In this document: positions 34,620 to 43,346 of the stretch, piece after piece
Layout of the letters: each line of letters opens with the position of its first letter
How positions within the stretch are numbered: position 1 is the stretch's first letter
Origin: Massilia sp. IC2-477
Lineage (GTDB): Bacteria > Pseudomonadota > Gammaproteobacteria > Burkholderiales > Burkholderiaceae_D
Length of the DNA: 64,000 bases
Direction of reading: 5' to 3'
Assembly: GCF_020707265.1 (NCBI RefSeq)
Contig: NZ_JAJFEQ010000007.1
Coordinates: 62,001 to 126,000 of the forward strand
Program-made: the position numbers and the translations under genes
Notes under the pieces: generated by a model
The model's database searches: none
Told to the model about the DNA's origin: nothing
The model's input: only the letters and a program-made list of their open reading frames with translations

Positions 34620-35438
34620 TTAATGCCCGACATGTGCGCTGCCTCCCCTGCCCAGCCCGGGCATCGCGTGCAGCGCGAACTTGCCCGCCAGGCGCCGGAA
34701 GGCGACCGAGGCCCCCGCCAGCGGGAAGGCGTCGACCACCGCCCGGCCCAGGCGCGCGGCCCGGTGCAGGTATTCGTCGGCCGGCACCGAGCCCATCGAA
34801 CTGAGGCTCACTGCCAGGTAACGTGTTGCCGCGGTAGACATATTATCGTATACCACCTTGGCCTCCGCCTCTGTCGCGCCGGTCACGAGGATGCCGAAGG
34901 GACGGCGGCCCAGCTGCTGCGACAGGCGCTTGATCAGCGCGTAGGCATTCGTGATCGAGGCGGCGGACGTGCCGACCTGCACCACGATCTCGGAACTGGC
35001 CATCAGGGGCAGCGGGAATTCGCCATCCGGGCCCAGTTCGCCGTCGACCATCACGATGCCGGCCTGCTTGACCAGCACGTCGAAGGTCTTGGCCAGGCGG
35101 CGTGCGTCGGTGTTGCCGATCGCTTCGCCGAGCGAGGCCACGGAAAAGCCCTGCGGCACCGCGTGCAGCACCTGGTTCAGGCCGCACTCCTGGCGGGCCA
35201 CGTTGGCCAGCGTCGCCGCGCGGGACAGTCCCAGGCGGCGCGCCACGCCGTAGTCGCGTTCGCAGGCGTCGACGATCAGGACTTCGTCCCCTAGCTGGGC
35301 CAGCGAGGCGCCCAGGTTGACCAGCATCGCGCCCTTGTCGTCTTCAGGGGTGGCGGAAAGGAAGGTGACGATGCGCGGGCGCGGGCCCTGCAGCATCCGG
35401 CGCAGGCCTTCGGCCTGGTCGAAATCGAAACTAGCCAA
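34620..35438 (-). CDS. flhG: MinD/ParA-like flagellar number regulator FlhG (FleN)
   Basis: FlhG works with FlhF to set flagellar number and position. The 272-residue protein aligns with the MinD-like fold (LVNLGASLAQLGDEVLIVDA; VMVDGELGPDG; TNAYALIKRLSQQLG). The P-loop is degenerate: where MinD/FlhG have KGGxGKT, this protein reads ATPEDDKGAML at residues 29-39, so both the signature and the catalytic lysine are missing. It starts with TTG, preceded by GAGG at 7-base spacing, and overlaps the end of flhF by 8 bases. Loss of ATP binding would change the known FlhF-FlhG switch. Confidence 0.85.
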   Translation of the reverse strand: MASFDFDQAEGLRRMLQGPRPRIVTFLSATPEDDKGAMLVNLGASLAQLGDEVLIVDACERDYGVARRLGLSRAATLANVARQECGLNQVLHAVPQGFSVASLGEAIGNTDARRLAKTFDVLVKQAGIVMVDGELGPDGEFPLPLMASSEIVVQVGTSAASITNAYALIKRLSQQLGRRPFGILVTGATEAEAKVVYDNMSTAATRYLAVSLSSMGSVPADEYLHRAARLGRAVVDAFPLAGASVAFRRLAGKFALHAMPGLGRGGSAHVGH

Positions 35439-36846
35439 GGTGCACCTCGCGCAGCGAACGGTCGGCGGCAGCTGCCGCCATCATCAGCGGCAGGTCGGCG
35501 TCGCCGAACTGGGCGGCGCTATTTTTGGTGTTGCGGAAGGCGCGGTCGATCAGCATGGCGCGGTCTGCCAGGTGCAGGTCTTCCGGCACGCGCTGGCCGT
35601 TCGAGATGTAGTGCAGGTTCAGCTTCTGGCGGATGACCACGTCGAGCACGTTGCCGATCGAGGCGGCTTCGTCCAGCTTGGTCATGATGCAGCCGGCCAG
35701 GCCCGAGCCTTGATAAGCACGCACCACTTCGTTCAGGGTCTCGTTGGTCGAGGTCGCGTTCAGGCACAGCAGGCGCTTCACGTCGGCGCCCGATTCGCTC
35801 AGCATGGCCACCTGTTCGGTCACCATCTGGTCGCGCTGCGACATGCCGATGGTGTCGATCAGCACGGTGTGCTTGTTCTTGAGTTCCTTCAGGGCGATGC
35901 GCAGGTCGGCCTCGTCCTTCACCGAGTGCACCATCACGCCCAGGATCTTGCCGTAGATGCGCAGCTGCTCGTGGCCGCCGATACGATAAGCGTCGGTGGT
36001 GATCAGGGCCAGCTTGTCCGGGCCGTGGCGCATCACGCAGCGCGCGGCCAGCTTGGCGGTGGTGGTGGTCTTGCCGACGCCGGTCGGACCGACCAGGGCG
36101 AACACGCCGCCGCGGTTCAGGAGGTCGTCTTCGTTGGCGATGGTGGTCAGGTTGCGCGCCAGGACGGTCTTGATCCAGCGCAGGGCTTCGGCCGCATCCT
36201 TCGTGACTGGCATCTTGTCGATCAGGTAGCGCGCCAGGGTGGCCGAGAAGCCGGCGGCCAGCAGCTCGCGCAGCACGGCCGCCTTTTGCGGCTCGCGCTG
36301 GGCGGTGGCGTTCCAGGACAGCTCGGCCAGCTGGGTTTCCATCAGGCCGCGCATGGCGCGGATCTCGTTCATCATGCCGCTCATTTCCACCGCGGCCGAT
36401 TCCTTGGCCTGGGCGATGGCGGCGCTCATCATCTGGGTCATGGCGGCCATGTCGACCGTCGCCTCCGGCGCCGGGGCACGGCGGTTGACGTAGGTCGGCG
36501 GCACTTCCGGTTCCGCTACCGGAGCGGCGCGGCGTTCCACGTATGGCTGGCCGGCGAACGGGTCCAGCTTGGCTTGTGCGGCGGCGGCGCGCGGGGCCGG
36601 GGCCGGGGCGCGGGTGAAGACCGGTTCCGGGTCGAAGTCGTTGTCGAAGGCGGCGAAGCTGGGGGCCTGCGGCTCTTCGATGGCCGGCGAAGCCAGCGAA
36701 GCGACGTCGTCGTTGTCCAGGGCGAGGATCTCGACCACGCCGTCGACCGGACGGTTGGAGAGGATGACCGCGTCAGGGCCGAGCGCCTCGCGCACCTTGC
36801 GCAAGGCGTCACGGGAAGTAGCCGCTGTAAATTTCTTCACGTTCAT
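35431..36846 (-). CDS. flhF: SRP-type flagellar GTPase FlhF
   Basis: FlhF is a signal-recognition-type GTPase that places flagella at the pole. The 471-residue protein has an N-terminal B domain (MNVKKFTAATSRDALRKVRE), a Pro/Ala-rich low-complexity linker at about 60-130, an N domain, and the G domain from about 245 with the P-loop GPTGVGKTTTTAKLA at 253 onwards. TLIDTIGMSQRD and MTKLDEAASIGN mark G3 and the NKxD-like G4. GGAG stands 7 bases before the ATG. Polar flagellation is implied by family knowledge. Confidence 0.95.
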   Translation of the reverse strand: MNVKKFTAATSRDALRKVREALGPDAVILSNRPVDGVVEILALDNDDVASLASPAIEEPQAPSFAAFDNDFDPEPVFTRAPAPAPRAAAAQAKLDPFAGQPYVERRAAPVAEPEVPPTYVNRRAPAPEATVDMAAMTQMMSAAIAQAKESAAVEMSGMMNEIRAMRGLMETQLAELSWNATAQREPQKAAVLRELLAAGFSATLARYLIDKMPVTKDAAEALRWIKTVLARNLTTIANEDDLLNRGGVFALVGPTGVGKTTTTAKLAARCVMRHGPDKLALITTDAYRIGGHEQLRIYGKILGVMVHSVKDEADLRIALKELKNKHTVLIDTIGMSQRDQMVTEQVAMLSESGADVKRLLCLNATSTNETLNEVVRAYQGSGLAGCIMTKLDEAASIGNVLDVVIRQKLNLHYISNGQRVPEDLHLADRAMLIDRAFRNTKNSAAQFGDADLPLMMAAAAADRSLREVHLG

Positions 36847-36950
36847 CGTTTTCTCCGCACTTCAATCAGCTGTTCTATGTTTGCTGCGGGCGCAATTGCC
36901 CGTCCATAGTCAGCATTATTGGCGATGCCGCAAGGAAACCATCGAGCGAA

Positions 36951-36966
36951 AAGGATGGGAAAAGCC
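36951..36966. promoter_or_regulatory. Repeated 16-bp element upstream of flhF
   Basis: AAGGATGGGAAAAGCC here is identical to 48250-48265 upstream of flhB, and both copies are followed a few bases later by TTATTT. On the minus strand the element reads GGCTTTTCCCATCCTT and lies about 105 bases before the flhF start, with a possible -10 (AATAAT) between. The two halves (GATGGGAAAAGCC and the reverse of GTTATTTCACTGG) form an imperfect inverted pattern reminiscent of FlhDC boxes. It also directly follows the last gene of the acyl cluster, so a shared terminator-type origin is the alternative. Confidence 0.4.
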
Positions 36967-36968
36967 TG

Positions 36969-37610
36969 TTATTTCACTGGCGCTGGGTGTTGGAGCGTGG
37001 CGCCAGCAGATACGTCGAGTGAATTGGCTGCGATGGCGGCCAGGGGCCAGCTCAAGTCAAAGTGCCCGCCGCGATAAGCATAGGTATTCCCACATTCCAG
37101 GCTTTCGACATAGCGGAAAAAGGGATCGTCCTCAGGCAGGTAGAAGGCATCGTCCGGCAGGTAGCGAAGATCGGCAGACCTGGTCTGCTTGAAGGCCACG
37201 GCCCGGTCGACCAGGGAGGACACGGAGGCCATGTCTACCGTCGTCAGTTGGCCAATCTGGGAACAGAATGCCGCCCGGTCGAAGCTCTGGCTGGCGAAGG
37301 TCGGGCAAATAAACGAGCGCGAAAGGAAGCTGGTTTGCAGGTACATGGCAAGCCAACAACCAAAGGAATGCGCAATCAGATGCGCCGGCTTGTCGCCGAT
37401 ATGCGCATCGATCTTCGCTGCCAACTCGCCGGGAGCGTCGCTTGAGCGGAGCAGCGCGTCGTAATCCACGCTGACCAGGGTCAGATGGAAATCGGCGAAG
37501 CGTTCCAGGTAAGGTAGCCAGAACGCGCTGTTGGTGAACAGGCCGTGGATCAGCACCACCTGGGCGGGCGCGCGCCGCCGCAGCGTTTGAACCTGGAGCA
37601 AAGGCGTCAC
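36969..37610 (-). CDS. Alpha/beta hydrolase, possible thioesterase
   Basis: The 213-residue protein uses a GTG start overlapping the previous gene's stop (GTGA). It has the hydrolase fold features VVLIHGLFTNSAFWLPYLER (oxyanion region), the nucleophile elbow AHSFGCW with Ser82, and a C-terminal GGHFDLSWPL with the likely catalytic His. It is the last gene of the acyl cluster. Release or editing of an ACP-bound acyl chain, as by type II thioesterases, is the simplest role, but esterase action on another substrate is possible. Confidence 0.78.
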   Translation of the reverse strand: MTPLLQVQTLRRRAPAQVVLIHGLFTNSAFWLPYLERFADFHLTLVSVDYDALLRSSDAPGELAAKIDAHIGDKPAHLIAHSFGCWLAMYLQTSFLSRSFICPTFASQSFDRAAFCSQIGQLTTVDMASVSSLVDRAVAFKQTRSADLRYLPDDAFYLPEDDPFFRYVESLECGNTYAYRGGHFDLSWPLAAIAANSLDVSAGATLQHPAPVK

Positions 37611-38227
37611 TCGCCCGATCGGTGGACGGCGATCACCTTCGCCGGGCTGCCAAACACCGTGACATGGGGCGGCACGTCCTTGGTGACGATCGAGCCGGCA
37701 CCGATGACCGCCCCCTCGCCCACGCGCACATCCGGCAGGATGCTGGCGTGCGGATGGATGGTGACATTGCGCCCGATGTGGGCGCCGCCGCCGATGAAGA
37801 CATGCGAACTGACGGTGACGCCGTCCTCCAGCACGACGTCGTGGCCGATGCACGCGAAGCCCTGGACCAGGACGAAGCGGCCGACCTCGACGGTGGAGGA
37901 AATGCTGCAGACACCGAGGAACATACCGCCGGGGACCTGCGTCACGTCGGATGCATAAAGACCCATCGGCGCCACCATGGTTCCCATGCGCGCACCGCGG
38001 GCGAGCAAGCGCTCGCCGACCGCGATCCGGTCGGCGCCATTGCCGAGACAAACGAGATAGTCCGCGTCCGGGACGATGGTGTGGGTGTCGATGCGCCCAA
38101 GCACCTGCTCGGCCGGTTTGACGTCGTCGACGAAACCGCAGACGACATTTCCGCTCGCATACGACGGGAGCCAGGCCGCTATTTCGCGGCCAAATCCCCC
38201 GGCTGCGGCCAATACATATTTTTTCAT
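37607..38227 (-). CDS. PglD/NeuD-family sugar O- or N-acyltransferase
   Basis: A 206-residue protein has the two-part form of PglD and NeuD: an N-terminal Rossmann-like nucleotide-sugar binding part (YVLAAAGGFGREIAAWL) and a C-terminal left-handed beta helix of hexapeptide repeats ending GSPAKVIAVHR. His129 in CIGHDVVLED corresponds to the catalytic His of PglD. Family members acylate amino sugars on nucleotide carriers. In this cluster the donor may be an acyl-ACP or acyl-CoA built by the neighbouring genes (inference). It lies one base after the upstream SDR gene. Confidence 0.83.
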   Translation of the reverse strand: MKKYVLAAAGGFGREIAAWLPSYASGNVVCGFVDDVKPAEQVLGRIDTHTIVPDADYLVCLGNGADRIAVGERLLARGARMGTMVAPMGLYASDVTQVPGGMFLGVCSISSTVEVGRFVLVQGFACIGHDVVLEDGVTVSSHVFIGGGAHIGRNVTIHPHASILPDVRVGEGAVIGAGSIVTKDVPPHVTVFGSPAKVIAVHRSGE

Positions 38228-38228
38228 G

Positions 38229-38966
38229 TTATTGCACCGAGTAGCCGCCGTCCACAACCAGGTTCTGGCCTGTCATGAACGACGCATGGTCGGAAACCAG
38301 GAAAGCGATCACGCCTGCCACCTCGCGCGGCTCCGCGTACCTGTTACCCAACGGGTATTTGGCCAGGTCGATTTTCTTGGCCTCCTCCGAGAAGGAGCTC
38401 AGGTTGTCCACCAGCTCGGTGTTCACCATCCCGGGCGACACGCAGTTAACCCGGATGAGCTTGGGGGCAAGCTCCAGGGCCAGCACCTTCGACATGCCGA
38501 CCAGTGCCGCCTTGCTTGCCGCATAGGCTGAAATGCCTTTCGTGCCAATGCTGGTGCCGCTGATCGAGGACACGAAGACAACCGATCCCTTCGGGTTGAG
38601 CTTCGATGCGCGCACCAGTTCGGACGTCAGCAGCAATGGGGCCGTCTGGTTCGTCGCGGTGATCCGCTCGTATTTTTCGAGGGAGAAGTAACGTATCGGG
38701 GCGTTCTCCACGATACCCGCCGAATGCACTACCCCGTCAAATCCCGGCAAGCGGGCCACGAAATCGCGGTAGGCGTCAAAGTCCAGCATGTCGAAGGCCA
38801 ACGCATTGCCGCCCCCCAGGCCCCCTGCCGCCAGCGCCTCGAGGCGTTCGGCATTGCGGCCCAGTCCCCACACTTCGGCGCCCATATCGACCAGGCAGCG
38901 CGCCGTGGCCAGGCCGATCCCCGAGGTAGCCCCGGTCACCAGCACGCGTTTCCCGCTCAAGTTCAT
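38229..38966 (-). CDS. Short-chain dehydrogenase/reductase (FabG-like)
   Basis: A 245-residue NAD(P)H-dependent oxidoreductase has the TGATSGIGLA cofactor motif near residue 11, VHSAGIVENAP, a Ser in VFVSSISGT, and the catalytic YAASKAA. The C-terminal FLVSDHASFMTGQNLVVDGG is classic FabG type. Probable job: reduction of a 3-keto group on an ACP-bound chain, or of a sugar ketone. Its start overlaps the end of the Rieske gene by ATGA. Confidence 0.85.
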   Translation of the reverse strand: MNLSGKRVLVTGATSGIGLATARCLVDMGAEVWGLGRNAERLEALAAGGLGGGNALAFDMLDFDAYRDFVARLPGFDGVVHSAGIVENAPIRYFSLEKYERITATNQTAPLLLTSELVRASKLNPKGSVVFVSSISGTSIGTKGISAYAASKAALVGMSKVLALELAPKLIRVNCVSPGMVNTELVDNLSSFSEEAKKIDLAKYPLGNRYAEPREVAGVIAFLVSDHASFMTGQNLVVDGGYSVQ

Positions 38967-39982
38967 GACATCATCCGCAAATAGGTTTCGTGAAAATGTG
39001 CCAGCCGCCCTTCGATCTCCTGCAGCTGATGGGGGCCGCGCGCATGGCGGATACCGATCTGGGAGTTATTTAGCACGACCAGGTCTTCGCCCAGCACCTT
39101 GCGGGTAAAGTCGATGGCCTGCTGTTTGATGTAGTTGCGCACAGCTGTCTTTTGCGCCATCAGCAGCGGGGTTTCGAACAACTCCCATTCCAGTAGCGTC
39201 TGTCCGGCCGACTGGGGCTTGAAGTGCGAGATGAACCCGACGAGACCGCCCGTGATCGACACGAACAGGTTGGGGAAGATATAGGCGTGCAGGTAGTCTC
39301 CTGTCGCTCCCGGGATCAGCCGGCCCTTGCTGCCATCCTGGTTCTTGTTCGCCGTATGGGCGCAGGAATCGCGGCCGAAGAACTGGTTCGTGGACCGGGA
39401 TGTCGACGAGATCCCGGTCGGCACGAAGCTGGACTCGTGCACGATCGACACATGGTAGGCTTCGATCACATTCTCGACCAGGAACTTCCAGTTCGCGCCA
39501 TGCTCCAGCGTCTCGTTGTGGAAGCTTTCACCGAGCTCGAACCCGATTGCGTCCAGGGCCGCGACACCGGTGCCTGGGTCGAGCTCGCCTTCGGGCGCCA
39601 CGAACACCATTCCGCGGTTCTCGACAGTCGCATACGACTGCAACTGCCGGCGGCCGATACATTCCTGGTTCGCCAAGGGCGCGCGCTCGAGCGTCCCGTC
39701 GGCGTCGTATTGCCAGGCGTGGTAGGCGCAGCGAAACGGCCGGTTACCCCGGCCGGGCGGGTCGATCAGGTTGGCGCGGTGAAGGCAGATGTTCTCGAAA
39801 CTGCGCGGCTTTCCGTCGATGTTACGGGTGACAATGGGCCGGCCACACACCTGGTAACTGCTGTAGTCGCCTTCGGCGCGCAGCCCGTTCGCGTTACCGG
39901 CGTAAAACCCGCGCGAGAAGATCCGCTGATATTCCTGCTCCAGCACGTCCTCTTGCCAGTACGCCCTGGGATCAATAGACAT
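38963..39982 (-). CDS. Rieske non-haem iron oxygenase, alpha-subunit type
   Basis: A 339-residue protein has the Rieske [2Fe-2S] motif C66-L-H68 ... C85-A-Y-H88 (17 residues between) and, in the C-terminal half, ENVIEAYHVSIVHESS, which supplies the two His of the mononuclear iron site. It resembles ring-hydroxylating and quaternary-amine monooxygenases. No reductase component is nearby. In this cluster it probably hydroxylates or desaturates the acyl chain. The ATG at 39982 was chosen because upstream in-frame codons lie in the previous gene; the overlap is 11 bases. Confidence 0.87.
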   Translation of the reverse strand: MSIDPRAYWQEDVLEQEYQRIFSRGFYAGNANGLRAEGDYSSYQVCGRPIVTRNIDGKPRSFENICLHRANLIDPPGRGNRPFRCAYHAWQYDADGTLERAPLANQECIGRRQLQSYATVENRGMVFVAPEGELDPGTGVAALDAIGFELGESFHNETLEHGANWKFLVENVIEAYHVSIVHESSFVPTGISSTSRSTNQFFGRDSCAHTANKNQDGSKGRLIPGATGDYLHAYIFPNLFVSITGGLVGFISHFKPQSAGQTLLEWELFETPLLMAQKTAVRNYIKQQAIDFTRKVLGEDLVVLNNSQIGIRHARGPHQLQEIEGRLAHFHETYLRMMS

Positions 39983-41036
39983 GATCGCTTTCGAACAGGT
40001 GCAGGACCGTGCCGGGCTGGAAAACGACCGTGGCACTGCCCCAGGACAGTCCCACCCCGAAACCGCATAGCAGGACCCGTCCGCCCTGTGCCAATTGTTC
40101 CGCCCCCGCGGTCAGCGTCAACGGAACGGAGACAGAGCTCGTATTGCCGTACTTCCTCAAGGTGCTGATCTCGTGTTCCGCCGTATAGCCAAGCTTCTTG
40201 CGGATCATGTCGTTGATCATCTTGTTGGCCTGGTGCAGGACGAAATAATCCACCGATCCCACTTCCCAGCCGGCAGCATCGAGCACCCGGCGGATGCTGG
40301 GCGGCACGGAGCTGATCGCGAAACTGAAGATGTCGGCGCCCTTCAACTGGAGCTGGAAGGCGTTACGCGCAATCCCGGCCGACACCTCCACTTCCTCGAA
40401 GTCGCCGGGCTGGGGCGGATGGCGGGCAGCCAGGCCGCCTGCCGCGACGATGATGGCGTCCTTGCCGCTGCCGTCGGAATTCAGGTCGAAATGGATGGGC
40501 TCGGCCGCATCGTCCAGCTCCAGCGCCGTGGCCGATCCGGCATCGCCAAACAGCGGCCAGCTCGACTTGTCGTTGTACGAGCACACGCGGCTGGACACAT
40601 CGCCTACCAGCAGCAACGCACGCGTCAAGCCCAGGGTACGCATCATCGAACCCAGGATCGCGATGCCATAGGGATAGCTCGAGCAACCCAGGTTGACATC
40701 GAAGGCCGCGCACGATTTCGGCAGGCCGAGCTTGTGCTGGATAATGATCGAGGTCGCGGGTATCGGATAGTCGCCGGACTGGGTGATCATGACAAGGGCT
40801 TGCACCCCTTCTTTTTCCCATCCCAGGCGCGTGAGCAAGTCCTCCGCCGCGGCGATGCACAGGTCGGACGAGTATTGCTTGTCGGCTGCAAGGCGGCGCT
40901 CTTCGATGCCGGTACCCTGGCTAAACTTCTCGCGCTCCTGTTCCGTCAACAGCGTGTAGTCAGCAATCCTGGCAACCCGCGTCGGTACGGCCGTACTGAT
41001 GCCGCGAATCGCAACACCCTTCAGCGCTTCCATCAT
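39972..41036 (-). CDS. Beta-ketoacyl-ACP synthase III-like protein (second copy)
   Basis: A 354-residue condensing enzyme of the FabH family. Catalytic Cys118 sits in DVNLGCSSYPYG, the His in YFVLHQANKMI, and the Asn in RKYGNTSSVSVPL, so the triad is intact. FabH-type enzymes join an acyl-CoA or acyl-ACP starter to malonyl-ACP, or act as acyl transferases. The start overlaps the ACP stop by ATGA. It is related to, but clearly different from, the first copy at 43640-44707, so the two may do successive condensations or one may transfer the chain. Confidence 0.9.
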   Translation of the reverse strand: MMEALKGVAIRGISTAVPTRVARIADYTLLTEQEREKFSQGTGIEERRLAADKQYSSDLCIAAAEDLLTRLGWEKEGVQALVMITQSGDYPIPATSIIIQHKLGLPKSCAAFDVNLGCSSYPYGIAILGSMMRTLGLTRALLLVGDVSSRVCSYNDKSSWPLFGDAGSATALELDDAAEPIHFDLNSDGSGKDAIIVAAGGLAARHPPQPGDFEEVEVSAGIARNAFQLQLKGADIFSFAISSVPPSIRRVLDAAGWEVGSVDYFVLHQANKMINDMIRKKLGYTAEHEISTLRKYGNTSSVSVPLTLTAGAEQLAQGGRVLLCGFGVGLSWGSATVVFQPGTVLHLFESDHVY

Positions 41037-41263
41037 GCAATCCGTTGCGCCAGGCGGTCCCACAACTCCTGCAGGGTGCGCGACTGTTCGAGGTCGGCGC
41101 CACCTACCGCAACGTTGTACTTCTCGTCCGTCATCGCGATCACGGTCAGCGCTGCCAGCGAGTCCCAGTTCGCCAGTTCCTTGAACTCGGACTGGGGCGA
41201 CAGCTCGCCAGGGCTCATCTCAAGCGCCTCGGCGAAATTCTCGATAAAGGTTTGGACCGTCAT
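41033..41263 (-). CDS. Acyl carrier protein (second)
   Basis: A 76-residue acyl carrier protein: helix 1 (TVQTFIENFAEALEM), the phosphopantetheine site WDSLAALTVIAM with the acceptor Ser, and a C-terminal helix. I prefer the ATG at 41263, with GGAA upstream; a GTG four codons earlier is possible. It is the first gene after the internal promoter at 41317-41346 and is coupled to the KAS III gene that follows. Confidence 0.85.
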   Translation of the reverse strand: MTVQTFIENFAEALEMSPGELSPQSEFKELANWDSLAALTVIAMTDEKYNVAVGGADLEQSRTLQELWDRLAQRIA

Positions 41264-41316
41264 ATTCTGTTCCACATAAAATTAAATGATTCAGCCAGCG
41301 CACTAGCCACCCTGCA

Positions 41317-41346
41317 AGTATCCCACGTTAAACCAAAGCAAAACAA
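41317..41346 (-). promoter_or_regulatory. Internal sigma-70-type promoter of the acyl cluster
   Basis: On the minus strand TTGTTT (41341-41346) and GATACT (41317-41322) are 18 bases apart, in the 110-base gap between the ligase and second ACP genes. The same arrangement, with TTGTAT-N18-GATACT and the same 12-mer GTGGGATACTTG across the -10, occurs at 44768-44797 before the first gene of the cluster. The repetition makes chance unlikely. Distance from the 12-mer to the start codon is 52 bases here and 59 at the other copy. Confidence 0.55.
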
Positions 41347-41373
41347 GGCATGTCGTTCTGGCGCGACGTCGTG

Positions 41374-42669
41374 TCATGCACGCTTGAAGCGGTGGCCGAC
41401 ACTGACCGCCTCGATCCGGACCCGCTTGGGGACCATGTGCGGCTGCAGCCTGCTCTTCAAGTACGCGGTCAAGGCATCCTTGTCGACAAGGGTGTCGGGC
41501 ACGGCCTGGACTGTCAGTTCGACATGCTGTCCGGTGATCGGATTCGATTTCGGGAACGCCTTCACCAGCGACACGTTCGGGAACTCCAGGGCCACGCGCT
41601 CCACTTCGGAAGCCATGAACTTCAGTCCGCCCACATTGATCACGTCGCTGACGCGCCCCACCACCTTGTAGTGGCCGTCCTTCACCTCGACTACATCCTT
41701 CGTGTCATACCAGCCCTCGCTGTCGAAGGGAGATGGCGCGTTGAGATAACCGAGCATCCGCGAGGCCGAACGGATCTGCAGCACATTGTCGACCACGCGC
41801 GTCTCGACGCCCTCGCCGCCCACCTGCATGAACAGGCTGTCGCGCGCCGCCGACTTCACGCGCACGATGCCCAGTTCCGACATGCCGAAGGTCTGCCGGA
41901 AGTCGACCTCCGGCAGCAGGCGGCACAGTTCATCCAGCGTCGGCTGGTCCATGCGCTCGGTGCCGTAGGTGATGACTTTCAGGGTGCCTGGCACCTTGTC
42001 CGGCACGGCCCCGCTGATCAGCATCAAGCGCAGGAAAGTGGGCGTGGTCGGAAGGACCTCGACCTCGTACTTCCGGCAGACCTCGAGCACGGAGTCGACC
42101 GTCCTGGCTTCCGGCGCCACCACCACGCCCTTGTTGAACAAGGTATGGAGCAGCGTGTTGATGCCGCCGATATGATCGAACAGCAAGAAATTAATGGTGC
42201 GTAGCGTCGGCCGCGGCGTGTCGAAGCGCTGCAGGAACAGGGTCAGGTCGTGCAGGATCGCCTTCGGCCGGCCTGTGGTGCCCGTCGAAAAAAGAACCAG
42301 GCCCGCGTGCCCCCGCTCGCGCAGCGAATCGATCAGCGGGTGCGACCCGTCGTGCGGTCGTCGTACCACGCGGCCATCCTCGATGACCACGTCGACCAGT
42401 GCCGATTCGAAGAAATAGTCGTGCTGGTTCGCGGTGTCGACCGTGAGCGGCACGACGATCACGTTCAGGTCGATCAGGCGCAGCAAGGTGAGAATGGACG
42501 CCGGGTTGAAGTCGCCGATGAGGGCCACGACGTCACCCGGCTTGACCTGCGCAAGGTCCACCGGGTGTTGCGACGCGATCTCCGAAAACCTCAGCGCGTT
42601 CCCGTTATGAATCAGGAAGGGCCAATCGACCCCGCTCCAGATCTGCCCCAGCTTTTCCAGGAGCTTCAT
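41374..42669 (-). CDS. Acyl-activating (AMP-forming) ligase
   Basis: A 431-residue member of the acyl-CoA synthetase/adenylation superfamily. The P-loop-like A3 motif FSTGTTGRPK is at about residues 127-136, GWYDTKDVVE and GRVSDVINVGGLKFMASEVE are the hinge region, and a Lys stands near the C-terminus (HRFKRA). It is shorter than most members because the N-terminal part is reduced. It probably activates a carboxylic acid and loads it on one of the two ACPs. The ATG at 42669 overlaps the SDR stop by ATGA. Confidence 0.87.
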   Translation of the reverse strand: MKLLEKLGQIWSGVDWPFLIHNGNALRFSEIASQHPVDLAQVKPGDVVALIGDFNPASILTLLRLIDLNVIVVPLTVDTANQHDYFFESALVDVVIEDGRVVRRPHDGSHPLIDSLRERGHAGLVLFSTGTTGRPKAILHDLTLFLQRFDTPRPTLRTINFLLFDHIGGINTLLHTLFNKGVVVAPEARTVDSVLEVCRKYEVEVLPTTPTFLRLMLISGAVPDKVPGTLKVITYGTERMDQPTLDELCRLLPEVDFRQTFGMSELGIVRVKSAARDSLFMQVGGEGVETRVVDNVLQIRSASRMLGYLNAPSPFDSEGWYDTKDVVEVKDGHYKVVGRVSDVINVGGLKFMASEVERVALEFPNVSLVKAFPKSNPITGQHVELTVQAVPDTLVDKDALTAYLKSRLQPHMVPKRVRIEAVSVGHRFKRA

Positions 42670-43346
42670 CAGGCGCCCCCCACATGCAGGACCTGTCCCG
42701 ACAGCGAACTGCTGCGCGGATCGAACAAGAGTTCGACCAGGTCGGCGACTGCGTCCGGCGTGAATTGTTTCGGAATAATTTGTTGAGAAACGATCTTGCC
42801 AATCTGGCTGGAAGTAATCCCTTTCAGCAGGCTGGTATCGATCGGCCCCGGCGCAATGCAATTCACGTTCACGTTGAAGTCGGCCATTTCCCGGGCAAAC
42901 GCGCGCGTGAAGCCTTCAACGCCGGCCTTCGATGCCGCATAGATCGACTCGCCCTTCAGGCCGAGTGCCACCGCGATGGTCGAGAAATTGATGATGCTGC
43001 CTTGCTTATGCCTGAGCATCAGCGGTGCGATTTGCTGGCAGCAATAGATGGTCCCGAGCAGATTGGTCTGGACGATATTTTGCGAAACAGTTGCCGGGGT
43101 AGTGACCGCCAGGTTCATGGACGCGATACCCGCAGCGTTGACCAGCCCGGTTACCTTCGCGCCCTGCTTCTTCAGCGCCTGCGCGAGGGCCTTGACCTCA
43201 TCGGCCGAGGAAACATCGCACCGCATGCCGGGAAACGGCAGGCCGTCGACATTGCGGGCGACGCCGAAAACCTCGACATTTTTCGCCAGCAGCCTTTCAC
43301 AGATTGCCCGGCCAAGCCCTTTGCTCGCGCCCGTGACAACGATCAT
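42669..43346 (-). CDS. Short-chain dehydrogenase/reductase (FabG-like, first copy)
   Basis: A 225-residue NAD(P)-dependent enzyme has TGASKGLGRA at residues 5-14, VNAAGIASMN, a Ser in IINFSTIAVA, and the catalytic YAASKAG. The C-terminal SSSLSGQVLHVGGA is typical of the family. It probably reduces a 3-ketoacyl-ACP made by the upstream KAS III. The ATG at 43346 overlaps the ACP stop (ATGA), and its own stop overlaps the ligase start. Confidence 0.86.
   Translation of the reverse strand: MIVVTGASKGLGRAICERLLAKNVEVFGVARNVDGLPFPGMRCDVSSADEVKALAQALKKQGAKVTGLVNAAGIASMNLAVTTPATVSQNIVQTNLLGTIYCCQQIAPLMLRHKQGSIINFSTIAVALGLKGESIYAASKAGVEGFTRAFAREMADFNVNVNCIAPGPIDTSLLKGITSSQIGKIVSQQIIPKQFTPDAVADLVELLFDPRSSSLSGQVLHVGGA

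Noticed and set aside
36969-38051. Longer reading of the alpha/beta hydrolase (360 residues)
   Set aside because: The extra N-terminal 147 residues are Arg/Gly-rich antiframe of the PglD-like gene; the GTG at 37610 fits the usual stop-start overlap.
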